Shown here piece after piece: positions 1 to 9,052 of a stretch of 64,000 nucleotides of DNA. The translations under genes were made by a program, and so were the position numbers. A model generated the notes under the pieces. The model had not been told where the DNA came from and did no database searches. It saw only the letters and a program-made list of their open reading frames with translations. Position 1 is the stretch's first letter, and each line of letters begins with the position of its first letter. The DNA comes from Actibacterium pelagium (GTDB lineage Bacteria > Pseudomonadota > Alphaproteobacteria > Rhodobacterales > Rhodobacteraceae), in contig NZ_NSBU01000004.1 of NCBI RefSeq assembly GCF_002285415.1, forward strand, positions 760,001 to 824,000, in the 5' to 3' direction.

Positions 1-656
1 TCCAGCGTTTTGGCCAGATGGGCATGGGTCGGATGCGGGTCGCGGCGCAGGGCATCGACGACAAAGATCTTCAGATCCTTCAGGACCGGCACGGCTTGGT
101 CGTAGATCTCGGCCACATCAGGCAGGTAGGCCAAATCCTCGATCCGGAAGCCAAGGGCGTCGATAGAGCCGTGATTAACCTTGAACGGGGTGAACGTGAT
201 CTCTCCGCCAGCGCCATTGATGGTGAAGGGGCCGTTGATTGTGTGCATGTCGAGGATCGGCGGATAGGGCGAGCCCTCTGGCTGCACGAAAGCATAGCCA
301 AAGCGCGATAGAAGGTCGTTTTGCGTGGGCCCGTCGGCCCAGACATCCAGCCTTTCGCGCATGTTGAAGACAATCTGGCGCAGATCGTCCAGCCCGTGCA
401 CATGGTCTGCGTGACTGTGGGTATAGACCACCGCGTCCAGCCGTCCGACATGGGCGTGCAGCAGTTGCGAGCGCATATCCGGTGTGGTGTCGATCAGCAC
501 TTGGGTGACACCTTCGGGTCCTTCACGTTCCACCAGCATCGAGCAACGGAACCGGCGGTTCTTGGGGTTCTGTGGGTCGCAGGCCCCCCAGTGTCCGCCA
601 AGCCGGGGCACGCCCCCGGAAGATCCACAGCCAAGAATGGTGAAACGCAGGCTCAT
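1..656 (-). CDS. MBL-fold metallohydrolase (3' end cut by window)
   Basis: A reading frame begins with ATG at 656 and runs open off the left edge, giving about 218 residues. The N-terminus carries the GCGSSGGVPR signature of small PhnP/RNase Z-like beta-lactamase-fold hydrolases, followed by the metal-binding THSHADH motif at about residues 79-85. The true C-terminus is not visible. Its start overlaps the tatD stop in a TGATG arrangement, so it is the last visible gene of the leftward dac-tmk-holB-tatD operon. The substrate is unknown; family members cleave phosphodiesters or cyclic phosphates. The fold is sure, the specific role is not. Confidence 0.88.
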   Translation of the reverse strand, partial: MSLRFTILGCGSSGGVPRLGGHWGACDPQNPKNRRFRCSMLVEREGPEGVTQVLIDTTPDMRSQLLHAHVGRLDAVVYTHSHADHVHGLDDLRQIVFNMRERLDVWADGPTQNDLLSRFGYAFVQPEGSPYPPILDMHTINGPFTINGAGGEITFTPFKVNHGSIDALGFRIEDLAYLPDVAEIYDQAVPVLKDLKIFVVDALRRDPHPTHAHLAKTL

Positions 657-1459
657 CAGGCGGCGACCTCATAGGTGGCGGCTTTGGAAAACAGACGTTC
701 GAAATTCGCCTGCGTCTGCGCGGCGAAGGCCGCGTAGTCCATACCAAACACTTCGGCACCAACCTTGGCGGTATTGGCTGAATAGGCGGGCTCGTTCCGC
801 TTGCCGCGATAGGGCGGCGGGGCAAGATAGGGGGCGTCGGTCTCTACAAGGATGCGGTCCACGGGGGCCGCAGCAAAGATATCGCGCAGGTCCTGACTGC
901 GGGGGAAGGCCGCGATGCCGGACATGGACAAGTAGAACCCAAGGTCCAGAGCGGCTTTTGCCAACTCTGCAGAGGACGAGAAACAGTGCATCACGCAGGA
1001 ATAGGCGCCATTGGCGTATTCCTCGGACAGGATACGGGCCATGTCATCGTCGGCCGCGCGGGCGTGGATGATCAGGGGCAGGCCGGTTTCGCGCGCGGCT
1101 GCGATATGGATGCGCAGGCTGTCCTTTTGCACCTGCGCGCTTTCGGCGGTGTAGTGGTAATCTAGCCCGCTTTCACCGATGCCTACGAACTTCGGATGTT
1201 TGGCCAGTGCGATCAGCTCGTCGACGGTGGCCATCGGTTCCTCTGCCGCGCTCATCGGGTGGGTGCCGGCAGCATAGAAGACGGGGGCATACGCCTCGGC
1301 GATCGCGCGGACTTGCGGCTCTTGCCGCAGTTTGGTGCAGATGGTGACCATGCGAGTCACGCCAGCCTCTTCAGCGCGCGCGATGATCTCGGGCAGTTCG
1401 CCATCGAAATCAGGGAAGTCGAGGTGACAGTGGCTGTCGGTGATCTGGGGTACGCTCAT
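656..1459 (-). CDS. tatD: TatD family metal-dependent hydrolase/DNase
   Basis: The 267-residue protein has the usual TatD length. It starts with the metal-binding HxH in DSHCHLDF (His10, His12), carries a GIGESGLDYHY segment and ends its active site with ETDAPYLAP, all hallmarks of the TatD/YcfH amidohydrolase-fold family of Mg-dependent 3'-5' DNases. It is translationally coupled on both sides: ATGA with holB upstream and TGATG with the MBL gene downstream. The holB-tatD-MBL order is common in alphaproteobacteria. It is cytosolic, with no signal peptide. Confidence 0.93.
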   Translation of the reverse strand: MSVPQITDSHCHLDFPDFDGELPEIIARAEEAGVTRMVTICTKLRQEPQVRAIAEAYAPVFYAAGTHPMSAAEEPMATVDELIALAKHPKFVGIGESGLDYHYTAESAQVQKDSLRIHIAAARETGLPLIIHARAADDDMARILSEEYANGAYSCVMHCFSSSAELAKAALDLGFYLSMSGIAAFPRSQDLRDIFAAAPVDRILVETDAPYLAPPPYRGKRNEPAYSANTAKVGAEVFGMDYAAFAAQTQANFERLFSKAATYEVAA

Positions 1460-2580
1460 GCCTGCACTCTTGCGGCGATTTTTGCCGCTGTCTGGTCAAT
1501 CTTCAGGACCGTATCAAGGATCAGCGACGAAGGGTCAAGGTTGACCGCTCGACCGTGCTGCATTCGATCGGTCAACTCTTGCGCAAGCTCGGCCCATGTC
1601 CGGGCGGCATAGGTATCGGGGCAGAGGCGGGTCATGACCTCGGCCTCGCCGGGGGCGGCTTCGGGGGCGGGCGGTCCCGCGACGCCGGTGCGGGCCAGTC
1701 GCGACAGGAAGGTGTCGATCAGGGTCAGAAGCAGATCGTATTTCGGCGCGTTGGCCTTGCCCACTGCGCTGTTGGCAAGCTTCAGCGCAATCTGGCGGTC
1801 CAGACGGGGCAGGGTGCCAAAGAGGCGCACAAGGTCGGAATAAAGGTCCAGCCCGCCTAGGTTGGTTAGCCGGACGGCTTCGCCCACCGACCCGCCAGAA
1901 AGCGCGGCAAGGCCCGTTGGGTTGTCGGTTTCGGCCTCTGCCTGCGCCAGCGCGAGGGCCATGTCCTCGGGCACTAGCGGTTGGCACCGCAACTCGCGGC
2001 AGCGCGACCGGATGGTCGGCAGAAGGCGCGAGGGTTGATGGGCAATCAGCAAGATCACCGCGTCTTCGGGCGGCTCTTCCAGCAGTTTCAACAGGGCGTT
2101 GGCGGCGTTGACGTTCATCTCGTCCGCGCAATCGACAATCACTACGCGGCGACCGCCGTCGGTTGAAGACAGCGAGAAGAAGTTCTTCAGCTTGCGCACC
2201 TCATCCACGGTGATGACGGTTTTCAGTGCGTCTTTCTTGTCGTCATAGGCGCGGCGCAGCAGGAAGAGGCCGGGTTCAGAAAGGGCCAGCAACCTATGAG
2301 AAACCGGATGATCGACAGGTATGTCCAATGTCTCGGGCGTGGGGGCGGTGAAGAAGCCGCCGTCCTCCTTGGGCGTGGCCAGAAGGAAGCGCGCCAGCTT
2401 CCATGCCAGCGTCGCTTTGCCCACGCCACGCGGTCCGGTGATCAGCCATCCGTGGTGCAAGCGGCCCGAATTGAACGCCGTCAGAAACGCCTCTTCGGCG
2501 GAGTGCTGGCCGTAAAGGACCTCTGTCTCACGAGGATGCGGGGCGCCGTCGATGGCATCGGGTTCAGGGCGGTCGCTCAT
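1456..2580 (-). CDS. holB: DNA polymerase III subunit delta' (clamp loader)
   Basis: This 374-residue AAA+ protein belongs to the sliding-clamp loader. A P-loop-like GPRGVGKAT lies near residues 49-57, LLEEPP near 167-172 and the SRC arginine-finger motif at 192-194, as in delta'/gamma subunits. It lacks the long C-terminal extension of DnaX and follows tmk, the usual holB context. The start overlaps the tmk stop by four bases (ATGA, 2577-2580), and its own stop overlaps the tatD start. Essential replication gene; call is firm. Confidence 0.93.
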   Translation of the reverse strand: MSDRPEPDAIDGAPHPRETEVLYGQHSAEEAFLTAFNSGRLHHGWLITGPRGVGKATLAWKLARFLLATPKEDGGFFTAPTPETLDIPVDHPVSHRLLALSEPGLFLLRRAYDDKKDALKTVITVDEVRKLKNFFSLSSTDGGRRVVIVDCADEMNVNAANALLKLLEEPPEDAVILLIAHQPSRLLPTIRSRCRELRCQPLVPEDMALALAQAEAETDNPTGLAALSGGSVGEAVRLTNLGGLDLYSDLVRLFGTLPRLDRQIALKLANSAVGKANAPKYDLLLTLIDTFLSRLARTGVAGPPAPEAAPGEAEVMTRLCPDTYAARTWAELAQELTDRMQHGRAVNLDPSSLILDTVLKIDQTAAKIAARVQA

Positions 2581-3188
2581 CCCAGATTGGCCTTGGCGAT
2601 CCCGGCGATCTCGGCGGCGACGGTGTCGATGTCACGGTTGCCGTCGATGACGATACAGCGGTCGGGGAATTCAGCCGCAAGGGACAAAAAACCCTCGCGC
2701 ATCTGTTCCTGCATGGAGACGCCGAAATCCTCGAACCGTTCCTCGGTGCCTTGCCGCCCCTTGGCGCGGGCCAAGCCGACGGAGGGGTCCATATCGACAA
2801 TGAAGGTCAGGTCCGGTTCGCGTCCGATCATCAGCTGGTGCAGCGTGTCCACCTGTTTGCGCAGATCACCCCGGGTAATGCCCTGATAGACCCGCGTAGA
2901 ATCCGCAAATCGGTCGCAGATCACGACTTTGCCCGCGGCAAGCGCAGGCACGATGGTCTTTTCCAGATGATCCCGGCGCGCAGCCGTGAACAGCAAGAGT
3001 TCCGTTTGCGGCGACCACTTGTCAGGTTCGCCCTCAAGCACCATGCGTCGGATTTCTTCGGCCCCGGGGCTTCCGCCCGGCTCGCGGGTCAGAACCACTT
3101 CGATCCCTTGCGCTTCCAATGTCGCAGCAAGAGCTTTGGCCTGTGTGGATTTACCAGAGCCGTCGATCCCCTCGAAGGTGATGAACAT
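2577..3188 (-). CDS. tmk: Thymidylate kinase
   Basis: The 203-residue protein phosphorylates dTMP to dTDP. It shows the P-loop GIDGSGKST at residues 7-15, the REPGGS segment (35-40) and the DRF motif at 92-94 followed by STRVYQG, which together define bacterial TMP kinases. The length is typical. It lies one base downstream of the D,D-carboxypeptidase stop and overlaps holB by four bases, so the operon is translationally tight. Confidence 0.95.
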   Translation of the reverse strand: MFITFEGIDGSGKSTQAKALAATLEAQGIEVVLTREPGGSPGAEEIRRMVLEGEPDKWSPQTELLLFTAARRDHLEKTIVPALAAGKVVICDRFADSTRVYQGITRGDLRKQVDTLHQLMIGREPDLTFIVDMDPSVGLARAKGRQGTEERFEDFGVSMQEQMREGFLSLAAEFPDRCIVIDGNRDIDTVAAEIAGIAKANLG

Positions 3189-3189
3189 G

Positions 3190-4341
3190 TCAGAACAGAC
3201 TTTCGCCAGAAGTAATCTTGCCCATCAGAACACCAGCGGCGGTTCGGATGCGTGGCACGAAGCCGCCTTTTTCGACAGAGGTTTCAGCCACCAGCGGCAG
3301 GCGCTGCTGGTCCATTTCGGGCAGGTTCACAACCAGTTCCCCAAGTTGTTGACCCGCCTCGATCGGTGCCTCGATCGGGCTGTTGAATTCCACATGTGCC
3401 TCAATCTCGTTGCGGACTAAGGCAGGCAGGATCAGCTCGATATCTGAAGGGGCGACCAGCGCGACACTGCGTTCCGCGCCCATCCAGACCTTGGCTTCGG
3501 CTAGTCTTTGACCCTCTTTCGCAACGGTTTTTTGCACAAACTGGCGGAAAGCCCAGCTTACGACGCGCTCTGCCTCTTCGGCGCGTTCCTTTTCCGAATT
3601 CAGCCCACTGATCACGAAAATCACCCGGCGATTGCCCTGAACAGCAGAGCCAACAAGACCATAGCCCGCCTCGTTGGTGTGACCGGTTTTCAGACCGTCG
3701 GCCCCAATGCCCAGCTTCAAAAGCGGGTTGCGATTGAACCGGTTCGTCGGTGCACGTCCGTCAAAGTCAAACTCTGTCGCCGAGAAGAACCCATAATATT
3801 CCGGGAACTCCGAGATCAGCCTGTTTGCCAGCAACCCCAGATCGCGCATCGACATGCGCTGGTTAGGGTGGGGCCAACCGCTGGCGTTGGCGAAGGTAGA
3901 GTTCTCCATTCCCAGATCGCGGGCTCGGTCGTTCATCAAGCGCGCAAAGGCGGCTTCAGTCCCGGCAAGACCTTCGGCCACGACGACGCAGGCGTCATTG
4001 CCAGACATCACGATGATACCTTGGATCAACTCTTCGACGGTGGGGCGGTCACGTTCGTTCAGGAACATGGTTGATCCACCCATCTCGCGGGCCTTGGTCG
4101 AAACGGCAAAGCGCGTGTCCATGCTGACGCGCCCATCCTTCAGGGCCTCGAACAACATGTTCAGCGTCATCAGCTTTGACATCGACGCGGGTGGCAGCGG
4201 CTGCTCGGCATTCTTGGCGAACAGAACCGTGCCAGTGGTTTGATCCAGCACAAAGGCCGAATTGGCGCGCGTCTCGAACGCTGCGAAGGACGGAAGGCTC
4301 AGGCATAGAAGCGCCACGAGCGAAAACAGGAATTTGCGCAT
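3190..4341 (-). CDS. D-alanyl-D-alanine carboxypeptidase (PBP5/6 type)
   Basis: A 383-residue periplasmic peptidoglycan-trimming enzyme. A Sec signal peptide ends near residue 20 (LPSFA). The three serine-peptidase boxes are all present: SxxK as Ser53-Met-Ser-Lys56, SGN at 113-115 and KTG at 218-220. The C-terminal part fits the PBP5 beta-domain. It opens the leftward operon with tmk and holB, 15 bases after the SPOR lipoprotein gene. A GGAGG-type ribosome site precedes the ATG. Confidence 0.93.
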   Translation of the reverse strand: MRKFLFSLVALLCLSLPSFAAFETRANSAFVLDQTTGTVLFAKNAEQPLPPASMSKLMTLNMLFEALKDGRVSMDTRFAVSTKAREMGGSTMFLNERDRPTVEELIQGIIVMSGNDACVVVAEGLAGTEAAFARLMNDRARDLGMENSTFANASGWPHPNQRMSMRDLGLLANRLISEFPEYYGFFSATEFDFDGRAPTNRFNRNPLLKLGIGADGLKTGHTNEAGYGLVGSAVQGNRRVIFVISGLNSEKERAEEAERVVSWAFRQFVQKTVAKEGQRLAEAKVWMGAERSVALVAPSDIELILPALVRNEIEAHVEFNSPIEAPIEAGQQLGELVVNLPEMDQQRLPLVAETSVEKGGFVPRIRTAAGVLMGKITSGESLF

Positions 4342-4356
4342 AAGGGCCTCCTTTAA

Positions 4357-5466
4357 TTAGCGGCGAACCGGTTTCACGCCATCATAGCCTAAGGCCGATA
4401 GCTGCGCGACGAATGTGTCGTATTCGGACTGGGTTTGGGCCGGTCCGACGATGATGCGATAGCTGATCTGGTTCAGGAAGCGACGTTCCACGACCGTCGG
4501 CAGCAATCCTGCGCCGCTTAGCACAGCGCTGATCTGATCGGCTTCTTCGCGGGTTTTGTAAACACCAACCTGAGCAAACGGGGCTCTAGGCGGTTTTGGT
4601 GCTTCGACAGCTGCGGGCGCTTCGCTTTCGACGCTTTCGAGTGCGGCAGCAGCGGCGGCAATCGGGTCGTTCGAGGCAGGGCGCGCCGCTGGCTTGGTCG
4701 CGGCTTTCTCGGCAGCAGCGTCGGCTGCGGCGGCTGCGGCGGCCGCTTCCGCGGCTGCGCGGACTTCTGCTTCCGCCTGTTCCTTCGCCTCGCGTTCGGC
4801 AGCGATGCGCGCGCGCTCTTCCTCGCGGGCCTTGATCCGGGCTTCCCTTTCGGCTTTGCGCTTGGCCGCGGCTTCCTGCCGCCGCTTCTTACGCAGCTCT
4901 TCCGGGGTCAGCGCGGCAGCTTCGGTGCCCTCACCATCGGTTGCTTCGGTATCAGCTACTTCCGGCGCGGCTTCGATAACCTCTTCGGTTACTTCTGGTT
5001 CGGGCGCGGGTTCAGGTTCGGCCGGGGTGATGGTCACCGTCTCGCGGCGCAACGCAATCACCTGCAATTCTGTGGGTTGGCCGGCAAGAATGCCTAGGGC
5101 CGCCGCTGCATTCGAAGAGATCTGGAACCGCGGACCAGGGAAATCTCGCTCACGGCGGAACAGGGCCCCTGCAACGGTTTTGCCGGTAGAGACATTCGTG
5201 ATGCGCACGCGTTCGGGCTGAGTTGCATCCGGATGCGCAACCCAAACCCCGCCAAAAGACGGGCGTCCGTCCCACAGACCGGTTTCATTCGCCGAAAATA
5301 TCGAGGGAGCATCCACATCGGTTTCACGCTCAATCACTTCAGTTCCTGCCTGAACTTCAGCCGCGGGCGGAGCTTCCGTGGTTCCTGTGCCTTCCAACTC
5401 GCACGCGCTCAAAAGGCCGACTGCCGCCAGCCCACCAAGCCCACGCACCACCAAGGATGTTTTCAT
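4357..5466 (-). CDS. SPOR-domain lipoprotein with Ala/Glu-rich coiled region
   Basis: The start is set at the ATG at 5466, not at an in-frame ATG 36 codons upstream, because it gives a clean lipoprotein signal (MKTSLVVRG...) with the lipobox LLSAC. The protein of about 369 residues then has a small beta-rich N-terminal domain, a long Ala/Glu/Arg/Lys-rich stretch of roughly 150 residues predicted to be helical, and a C-terminal SPOR domain that would bind denuded peptidoglycan glycan at the septum. The partner dac gene downstream also acts on peptidoglycan. The domain calls are by pattern; the exact role is unknown. Confidence 0.85.
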   Translation of the reverse strand: MKTSLVVRGLGGLAAVGLLSACELEGTGTTEAPPAAEVQAGTEVIERETDVDAPSIFSANETGLWDGRPSFGGVWVAHPDATQPERVRITNVSTGKTVAGALFRRERDFPGPRFQISSNAAAALGILAGQPTELQVIALRRETVTITPAEPEPAPEPEVTEEVIEAAPEVADTEATDGEGTEAAALTPEELRKKRRQEAAAKRKAEREARIKAREEERARIAAEREAKEQAEAEVRAAAEAAAAAAAADAAAEKAATKPAARPASNDPIAAAAAALESVESEAPAAVEAPKPPRAPFAQVGVYKTREEADQISAVLSGAGLLPTVVERRFLNQISYRIIVGPAQTQSEYDTFVAQLSALGYDGVKPVRR

Positions 5467-5627
5467 GACACTGCCCTTCGCCGCGACTGTTTCCGCGCGG
5501 TCCATAAAATCTGCCTGGGGGCATGATAGCTTCGGGTCCGGCGCATGGAAAGTCCACGCTGCGTCAACGGGCAAAAATTGGCTGGCACTTTCCGGTCACG
5601 AAGGGTAATTGGCTATGACGACCCGCC

Positions 5628-5717
5628 GGAGGAGTGGCAGAGTGGTCGAATGCACCGGTCTTGAAAACCGGCGTACGTGAAAGCGTACCGTGGGTTCGAA
5701 TCCCACCTCCTCCGCCA
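5628..5717 (+). tRNA. tRNA-Ser (UGA anticodon)
   Basis: The acceptor stem GGAGGAG (5628-5634) pairs with CTCCTCC (5707-5713), followed by discriminator G5714 and an encoded CCA (5715-5717). The anticodon stem CCGGT/ACCGG encloses loop CTTGAAA, so the anticodon is TGA at 5662-5664. A long variable arm (around 5672-5690) and the T-loop GGTTCGAATCC complete a class II serine tRNA. Its last 14 bases are the attachment core of the adjacent island and are regenerated intact at attL. Confidence 0.96.
5704..5717 (+). repeat. attL core: 3' end of tRNA-Ser
   Basis: CACCTCCTCCGCCA at the tRNA 3' end recurs exactly at 27799-27812. It is the left core direct repeat of the genomic island; the tRNA remains complete on this side. 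Confidence 0.85.
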
Positions 5718-5840
5718 GATCACCTTTTTGTAGAGTGTGATTGAGTTGCGAATTTCCTTATAAATATCTGAATTTAATGAAAAATTTCCCGAATAGATTT
5801 TTGCTGAGTTTGTTTCTATGATCCCTATATTATTTCAATG

Positions 5841-5861
5841 TGTGGTATAAAATGTGGTATG
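5841..5861 (+). repeat. Left island arm-type repeat (two TGTGGTAT copies)
   Basis: Two direct copies of TGTGGTAT lie 13 bases apart just before the integrase start. The 21-base unit matches 27716-27736 at 20 of 21 positions. The position inside the left end suggests an integrase arm-binding site; binding itself is inferred. Confidence 0.6.
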
Positions 5862-5864
5862 TAA

Positions 5865-7073
5865 TTGGCGCTGACCGGTAAACTCACTAAGAAACTCGTA
5901 CAAAATCTAGGCTCAGGTCGGCATGGTGACGGAAATGGGCTTTATTTAGTTGTTGATCCATCAGGCGCACGGCGCTGGATCGTTCGCGTCGTCGTTAAGG
6001 GACAAAAGAATAGGAAGGGCGCCCCTTTGAGGACGGACTTTGGGTTGGGTGGCGCAGATGTTGTGACGTTGAACCAAGCGCGTGAGCGCGCCCTGGAATA
6101 TAGGCGCATGGCGAGGCAGGGTCTCAACCCGCGCTACAATGCGGAGCAGCAAGTCCCGAGTTTTGAAGAATTAGCGAAACAAGTTCACATTGAGCGGATG
6201 CCGACCTGGAAGAATGCTAAGCACGGCCAGCAGTGGATTAATACGCTACGCGACTATGCATTTCCTACAATTGGGCGAATGCCTGTCGATAACATTGGCC
6301 AGCCAGAGGTTTTGATGTGCTTGTCTCCAATTTGGACTCAGAAGCATGAGACAGCGAAACGTTTGGCGCAGAGGATCAAAACAGTTTTGGATGTAGCGCG
6401 CTCCAAAGGGTTCCGTTCCGGTGAAAACCCAGTGACTGCCATCAAGGACGGGAATGTTCTGCCCAAAGTGAATGCCAAGGTAAAGCATCACAAAGCGATG
6501 AAATGGCAAGACGTGCCAGCGTTCTATGCCGAGCTCAAATCTCGAAATGCCATGGCTGCGAAAGCATTGATGTTTACCTGCCTAACCGGTTCACGAACGA
6601 ACGAAGTATTAGGTATGCGCTGGGACGAAATCGACGCAGAAGCCCGGCTGTGGACTTGCCCTGCGGATCGCATGAAAACAGGCGAACACCATAGAGTTCC
6701 TCTGACAGAAGAAATGCTTTCAATCATTGAGCCTCTTCGCGCCATGAAGTCGGAGTATGTTTTTGAGGGGCAGAAGAGGCATAGGCCTCTTTCCAACATG
6801 TCGATGCTGATGCTTTTGAGGCGGATGCAAGTGGAAGGAGTTACGGTTCACGGGTTCCGTTCTACCTTCCGGGACTGGGCCTCTGAGGTCTCGAACGCAC
6901 AACGAGAGGTCGCAGAGTTGAGCCTGTCACACCGGATTGGATCGGATGTCGAGCGAGCGTATTCTCGGTCTGACCTTCTCGAAAAGCGGCGCGCTCTCAT
7001 GGAACGTTGGTCGAAATTTGTTTCCGACGCTGGTGGCAGTGCAGAAAAAGTGGCACCAGAAGACGAAAAGTAA
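5865..7073 (+). CDS. Site-specific tyrosine integrase (P4 type)
   Basis: A 402-residue integrase, most likely responsible for insertion at tRNA-Ser. The N-terminal 90 residues fit the arm-binding DUF4102 domain and the middle a SAM-like core-binding domain. The catalytic set is complete: Arg244 in TGSRTNEVLG, His329-x-x-Arg332 in HGFRSTFRDWAS, His356 in LSHRIG and the nucleophile Tyr366. The frame opens after a TAA at 5862, so translation starts at TTG 5865 (MALTGKL...). It is transcribed away from attL into the island. The gene appears intact, so the island could be mobile. Confidence 0.93.
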   Translation: MALTGKLTKKLVQNLGSGRHGDGNGLYLVVDPSGARRWIVRVVVKGQKNRKGAPLRTDFGLGGADVVTLNQARERALEYRRMARQGLNPRYNAEQQVPSFEELAKQVHIERMPTWKNAKHGQQWINTLRDYAFPTIGRMPVDNIGQPEVLMCLSPIWTQKHETAKRLAQRIKTVLDVARSKGFRSGENPVTAIKDGNVLPKVNAKVKHHKAMKWQDVPAFYAELKSRNAMAAKALMFTCLTGSRTNEVLGMRWDEIDAEARLWTCPADRMKTGEHHRVPLTEEMLSIIEPLRAMKSEYVFEGQKRHRPLSNMSMLMLLRRMQVEGVTVHGFRSTFRDWASEVSNAQREVAELSLSHRIGSDVERAYSRSDLLEKRRALMERWSKFVSDAGGSAEKVAPEDEK

Positions 7074-7208
7074 GGAAACCTCTGAAATGCGTTCTGGTCG
7101 GGTTCTGCTTTGACCAATTAAGCAATGTATACTTTGCAGTTTTTGTGCGGGGAACACATGAAGAAGAAATCTACGGAAACCATGCTCAACCGGCTCAAAG
7201 GCCTGCCC

Positions 7209-7637
7209 CTAATCAGGTAGAATTGAGTCGATGTACTCTTTAACTGACGTTACGGACTCAAAGTTTTTCCCATCAAAGCAATAGAAATCATCTTCCACAT
7301 CGACTTTTTTTCCACGGTACTCAAATCCAACTTTTCCGACCAGCTGAGGATTCATTCCATTGGCATCTGTAATGGTGCCCATGGTTCGCTTGAACTTTCT
7401 CCAACCGAACCAGCCAATCAGGGTTCCGATGATACCTGATGGCAAAGAGAACAACAAAATACCGCTCGACCAACCGTCCCAGTTGAGAACTGCTGCGCCT
7501 GAGAATAAAAAGCCACAACCTCCGATGAATAATGCAATCAATGAGACTGTAAATAGACCGAGCTTCGCGTATTCGGGTTTCCCGACCGCCCAAACACCAA
7601 AGCATATCAATGCCGTGAAAACTAACAGATAAAACAT
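7209..7637 (-). CDS. Small membrane protein coupled to radical SAM gene
   Basis: The protein of 142 residues has three hydrophobic segments (about residues 2-18, 27-50 and 59-79) and a soluble C-terminal tail of about 60 residues that is acidic at its end. I do not recognise a family. The ATG at 7637 is chosen because it overlaps the stop of the radical SAM gene as TGATG, which marks translational coupling; an upstream in-frame extension would run inside that gene. It is the third and last gene of a leftward unit with the Lgt-like and radical SAM genes. A role in anchoring or partnering these enzymes is inference. Confidence 0.75.
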   Translation of the reverse strand: MFYLLVFTALICFGVWAVGKPEYAKLGLFTVSLIALFIGGCGFLFSGAAVLNWDGWSSGILLFSLPSGIIGTLIGWFGWRKFKRTMGTITDANGMNPQLVGKVGFEYRGKKVDVEDDFYCFDGKNFESVTSVKEYIDSILPD

Positions 7638-9052
7638 CACCGAGCTCCTAACATAGAAAGCGAATTCATTCGCCGCGCCCGCGCAGCCGCGTCCCTGTAG
7701 AAAAGGTTGTAGGTGTCGAACGGGATGATCTTGCCATCCAAAGTAACAAAATGAACACAAGAGCGTTTCACGCGTGAAATACAAAAGTTGTGCGGATCAA
7801 GAAATTCTGAAACCACCACCCTGAAGATGTTAGAGTATTCCAGATTGCCCGGCGTCGGGACCTCTGGCAAGCAACACAAGAGCGCTTCCAACCGCTCCGA
7901 TGAATTGGTCGGATCACTTTCTAATGAAAAGAACTCAAACAACCGTTTTCTTAGTTCGGGAAATTTCTCAAAACTGACCGTATTGGGCACTTCATCAACC
8001 AGCATTTCGCGCGGAAGAAAACTTGTGACCGGCGCAATGTCTTTTCCCTGCCGCAGAGCATAACCGATCGTGATCGATTCCGGGTTGCAGGGAAGCGGGA
8101 TCACATCTCGTTCGGTGAACGGATTGTCTGCCTCAATGATGCTGCGGCGGATGTCGCTAAGAACGATTCTATCCCTGTCGGGCTCAAAGCCGTCATTGCG
8201 TCCGGCATCTTGTATCGGTTGGAAGGTCACGCCACGGACACAGGACCAGGTCAACGCATGTTTCACAATGTCGCCGACCTCGTCGTCGTTGAGGCCCTTC
8301 TTGATCACAGCGACAAGCGTCGTCGAAATCCCAAACTCCTCTAGATTCTCAAGAGCCTGCTGCCGAATGCGTGTCAGGTCGGCACCTCGTAGTTGTTGGT
8401 GCACGTCTGGCCTTAATGAATCGAACTGTAGATAAACTTCAAACCCGGGTTTGAGCTCGGCCAACTTGGCAACAAATTCCTTGTCCCGAGCAATGCGCAA
8501 TCCATTTGTGTTGACCATCAAGTGTCGGATTGGTTTGGATTTCGCAAGGTGAAGAACTTCCAAGATATCTGGATGTAGCGTCGGTTCTCCACCCGATATT
8601 TGTAGAAGGTCTGGCTCAACCTCACTTTCGACCAGTGTGTTCAGCATTGTCTCGACTTCGGCCAGCGTCCGGGTTCCTGTTCGAGATGGTGAGGAGTCTG
8701 CAAAACACACCGGGCAGCTGAGATTGCAGTGTTCGTTTATCTCAATAATGGCGAGGCAGCTGTGTTGCTCATGGTCGGGGCAAAGGCCGCAGTCGTAGGG
8801 ACAACCCCTGTCGATACGAGTTTGGAATTCATTTGGGCGATCGCCGGGTTTTACCCAGTCAAGGCAGCGCCTGTAGTAGTCTGCGTCTGTTGAAATCAGC
8901 GCTTTGCGTACGCCGTGGGTACGACACCTCTTTTGATAATATACATTCTGACCCTCGATGATGATCTTTGCTGGGACCGTCGCGAGGCATTCGTCGCAAA
9001 GAGACGTGGTTTGCCCGTGAAACAGATATGGAGCAGACTTACGTTCGAGCAT
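7637..9052 (-). CDS. Radical SAM enzyme, tetraether-lipid-synthase-like
   Basis: A 471-residue radical SAM protein. A rubredoxin-like set (Cys19-x-x-Cys22, Cys43, His46) precedes an auxiliary Fe-S segment CPYDCGLC (Cys84, 88, 91, with Cys99) and the SAM-cluster motif CNLSCPVC (Cys109, 113, 116). A GGEPT motif follows near 154-158. The C-terminal FCISRVKRSCVHF and IIPFDTYN segments resemble the archaeal Tes/MJ0619 group (COG1964), which joins lipid tails or methylates with several Fe-S clusters. It overlaps the Lgt-like gene by 14 bases and the small membrane protein by one. The substrate is unknown; a membrane lipid or lipid-modified protein is a reasonable guess from the neighbours. Confidence 0.82.
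   Translation of the reverse strand: MLERKSAPYLFHGQTTSLCDECLATVPAKIIIEGQNVYYQKRCRTHGVRKALISTDADYYRRCLDWVKPGDRPNEFQTRIDRGCPYDCGLCPDHEQHSCLAIIEINEHCNLSCPVCFADSSPSRTGTRTLAEVETMLNTLVESEVEPDLLQISGGEPTLHPDILEVLHLAKSKPIRHLMVNTNGLRIARDKEFVAKLAELKPGFEVYLQFDSLRPDVHQQLRGADLTRIRQQALENLEEFGISTTLVAVIKKGLNDDEVGDIVKHALTWSCVRGVTFQPIQDAGRNDGFEPDRDRIVLSDIRRSIIEADNPFTERDVIPLPCNPESITIGYALRQGKDIAPVTSFLPREMLVDEVPNTVSFEKFPELRKRLFEFFSLESDPTNSSERLEALLCCLPEVPTPGNLEYSNIFRVVVSEFLDPHNFCISRVKRSCVHFVTLDGKIIPFDTYNLFYRDAAARARRMNSLSMLGAR

Noticed and set aside
4694-5221. Ser/Ala-rich open frame opposite the SPOR lipoprotein
   Set aside because: It is the mirror of the Ala/Glu-rich helical region and has extreme low complexity.
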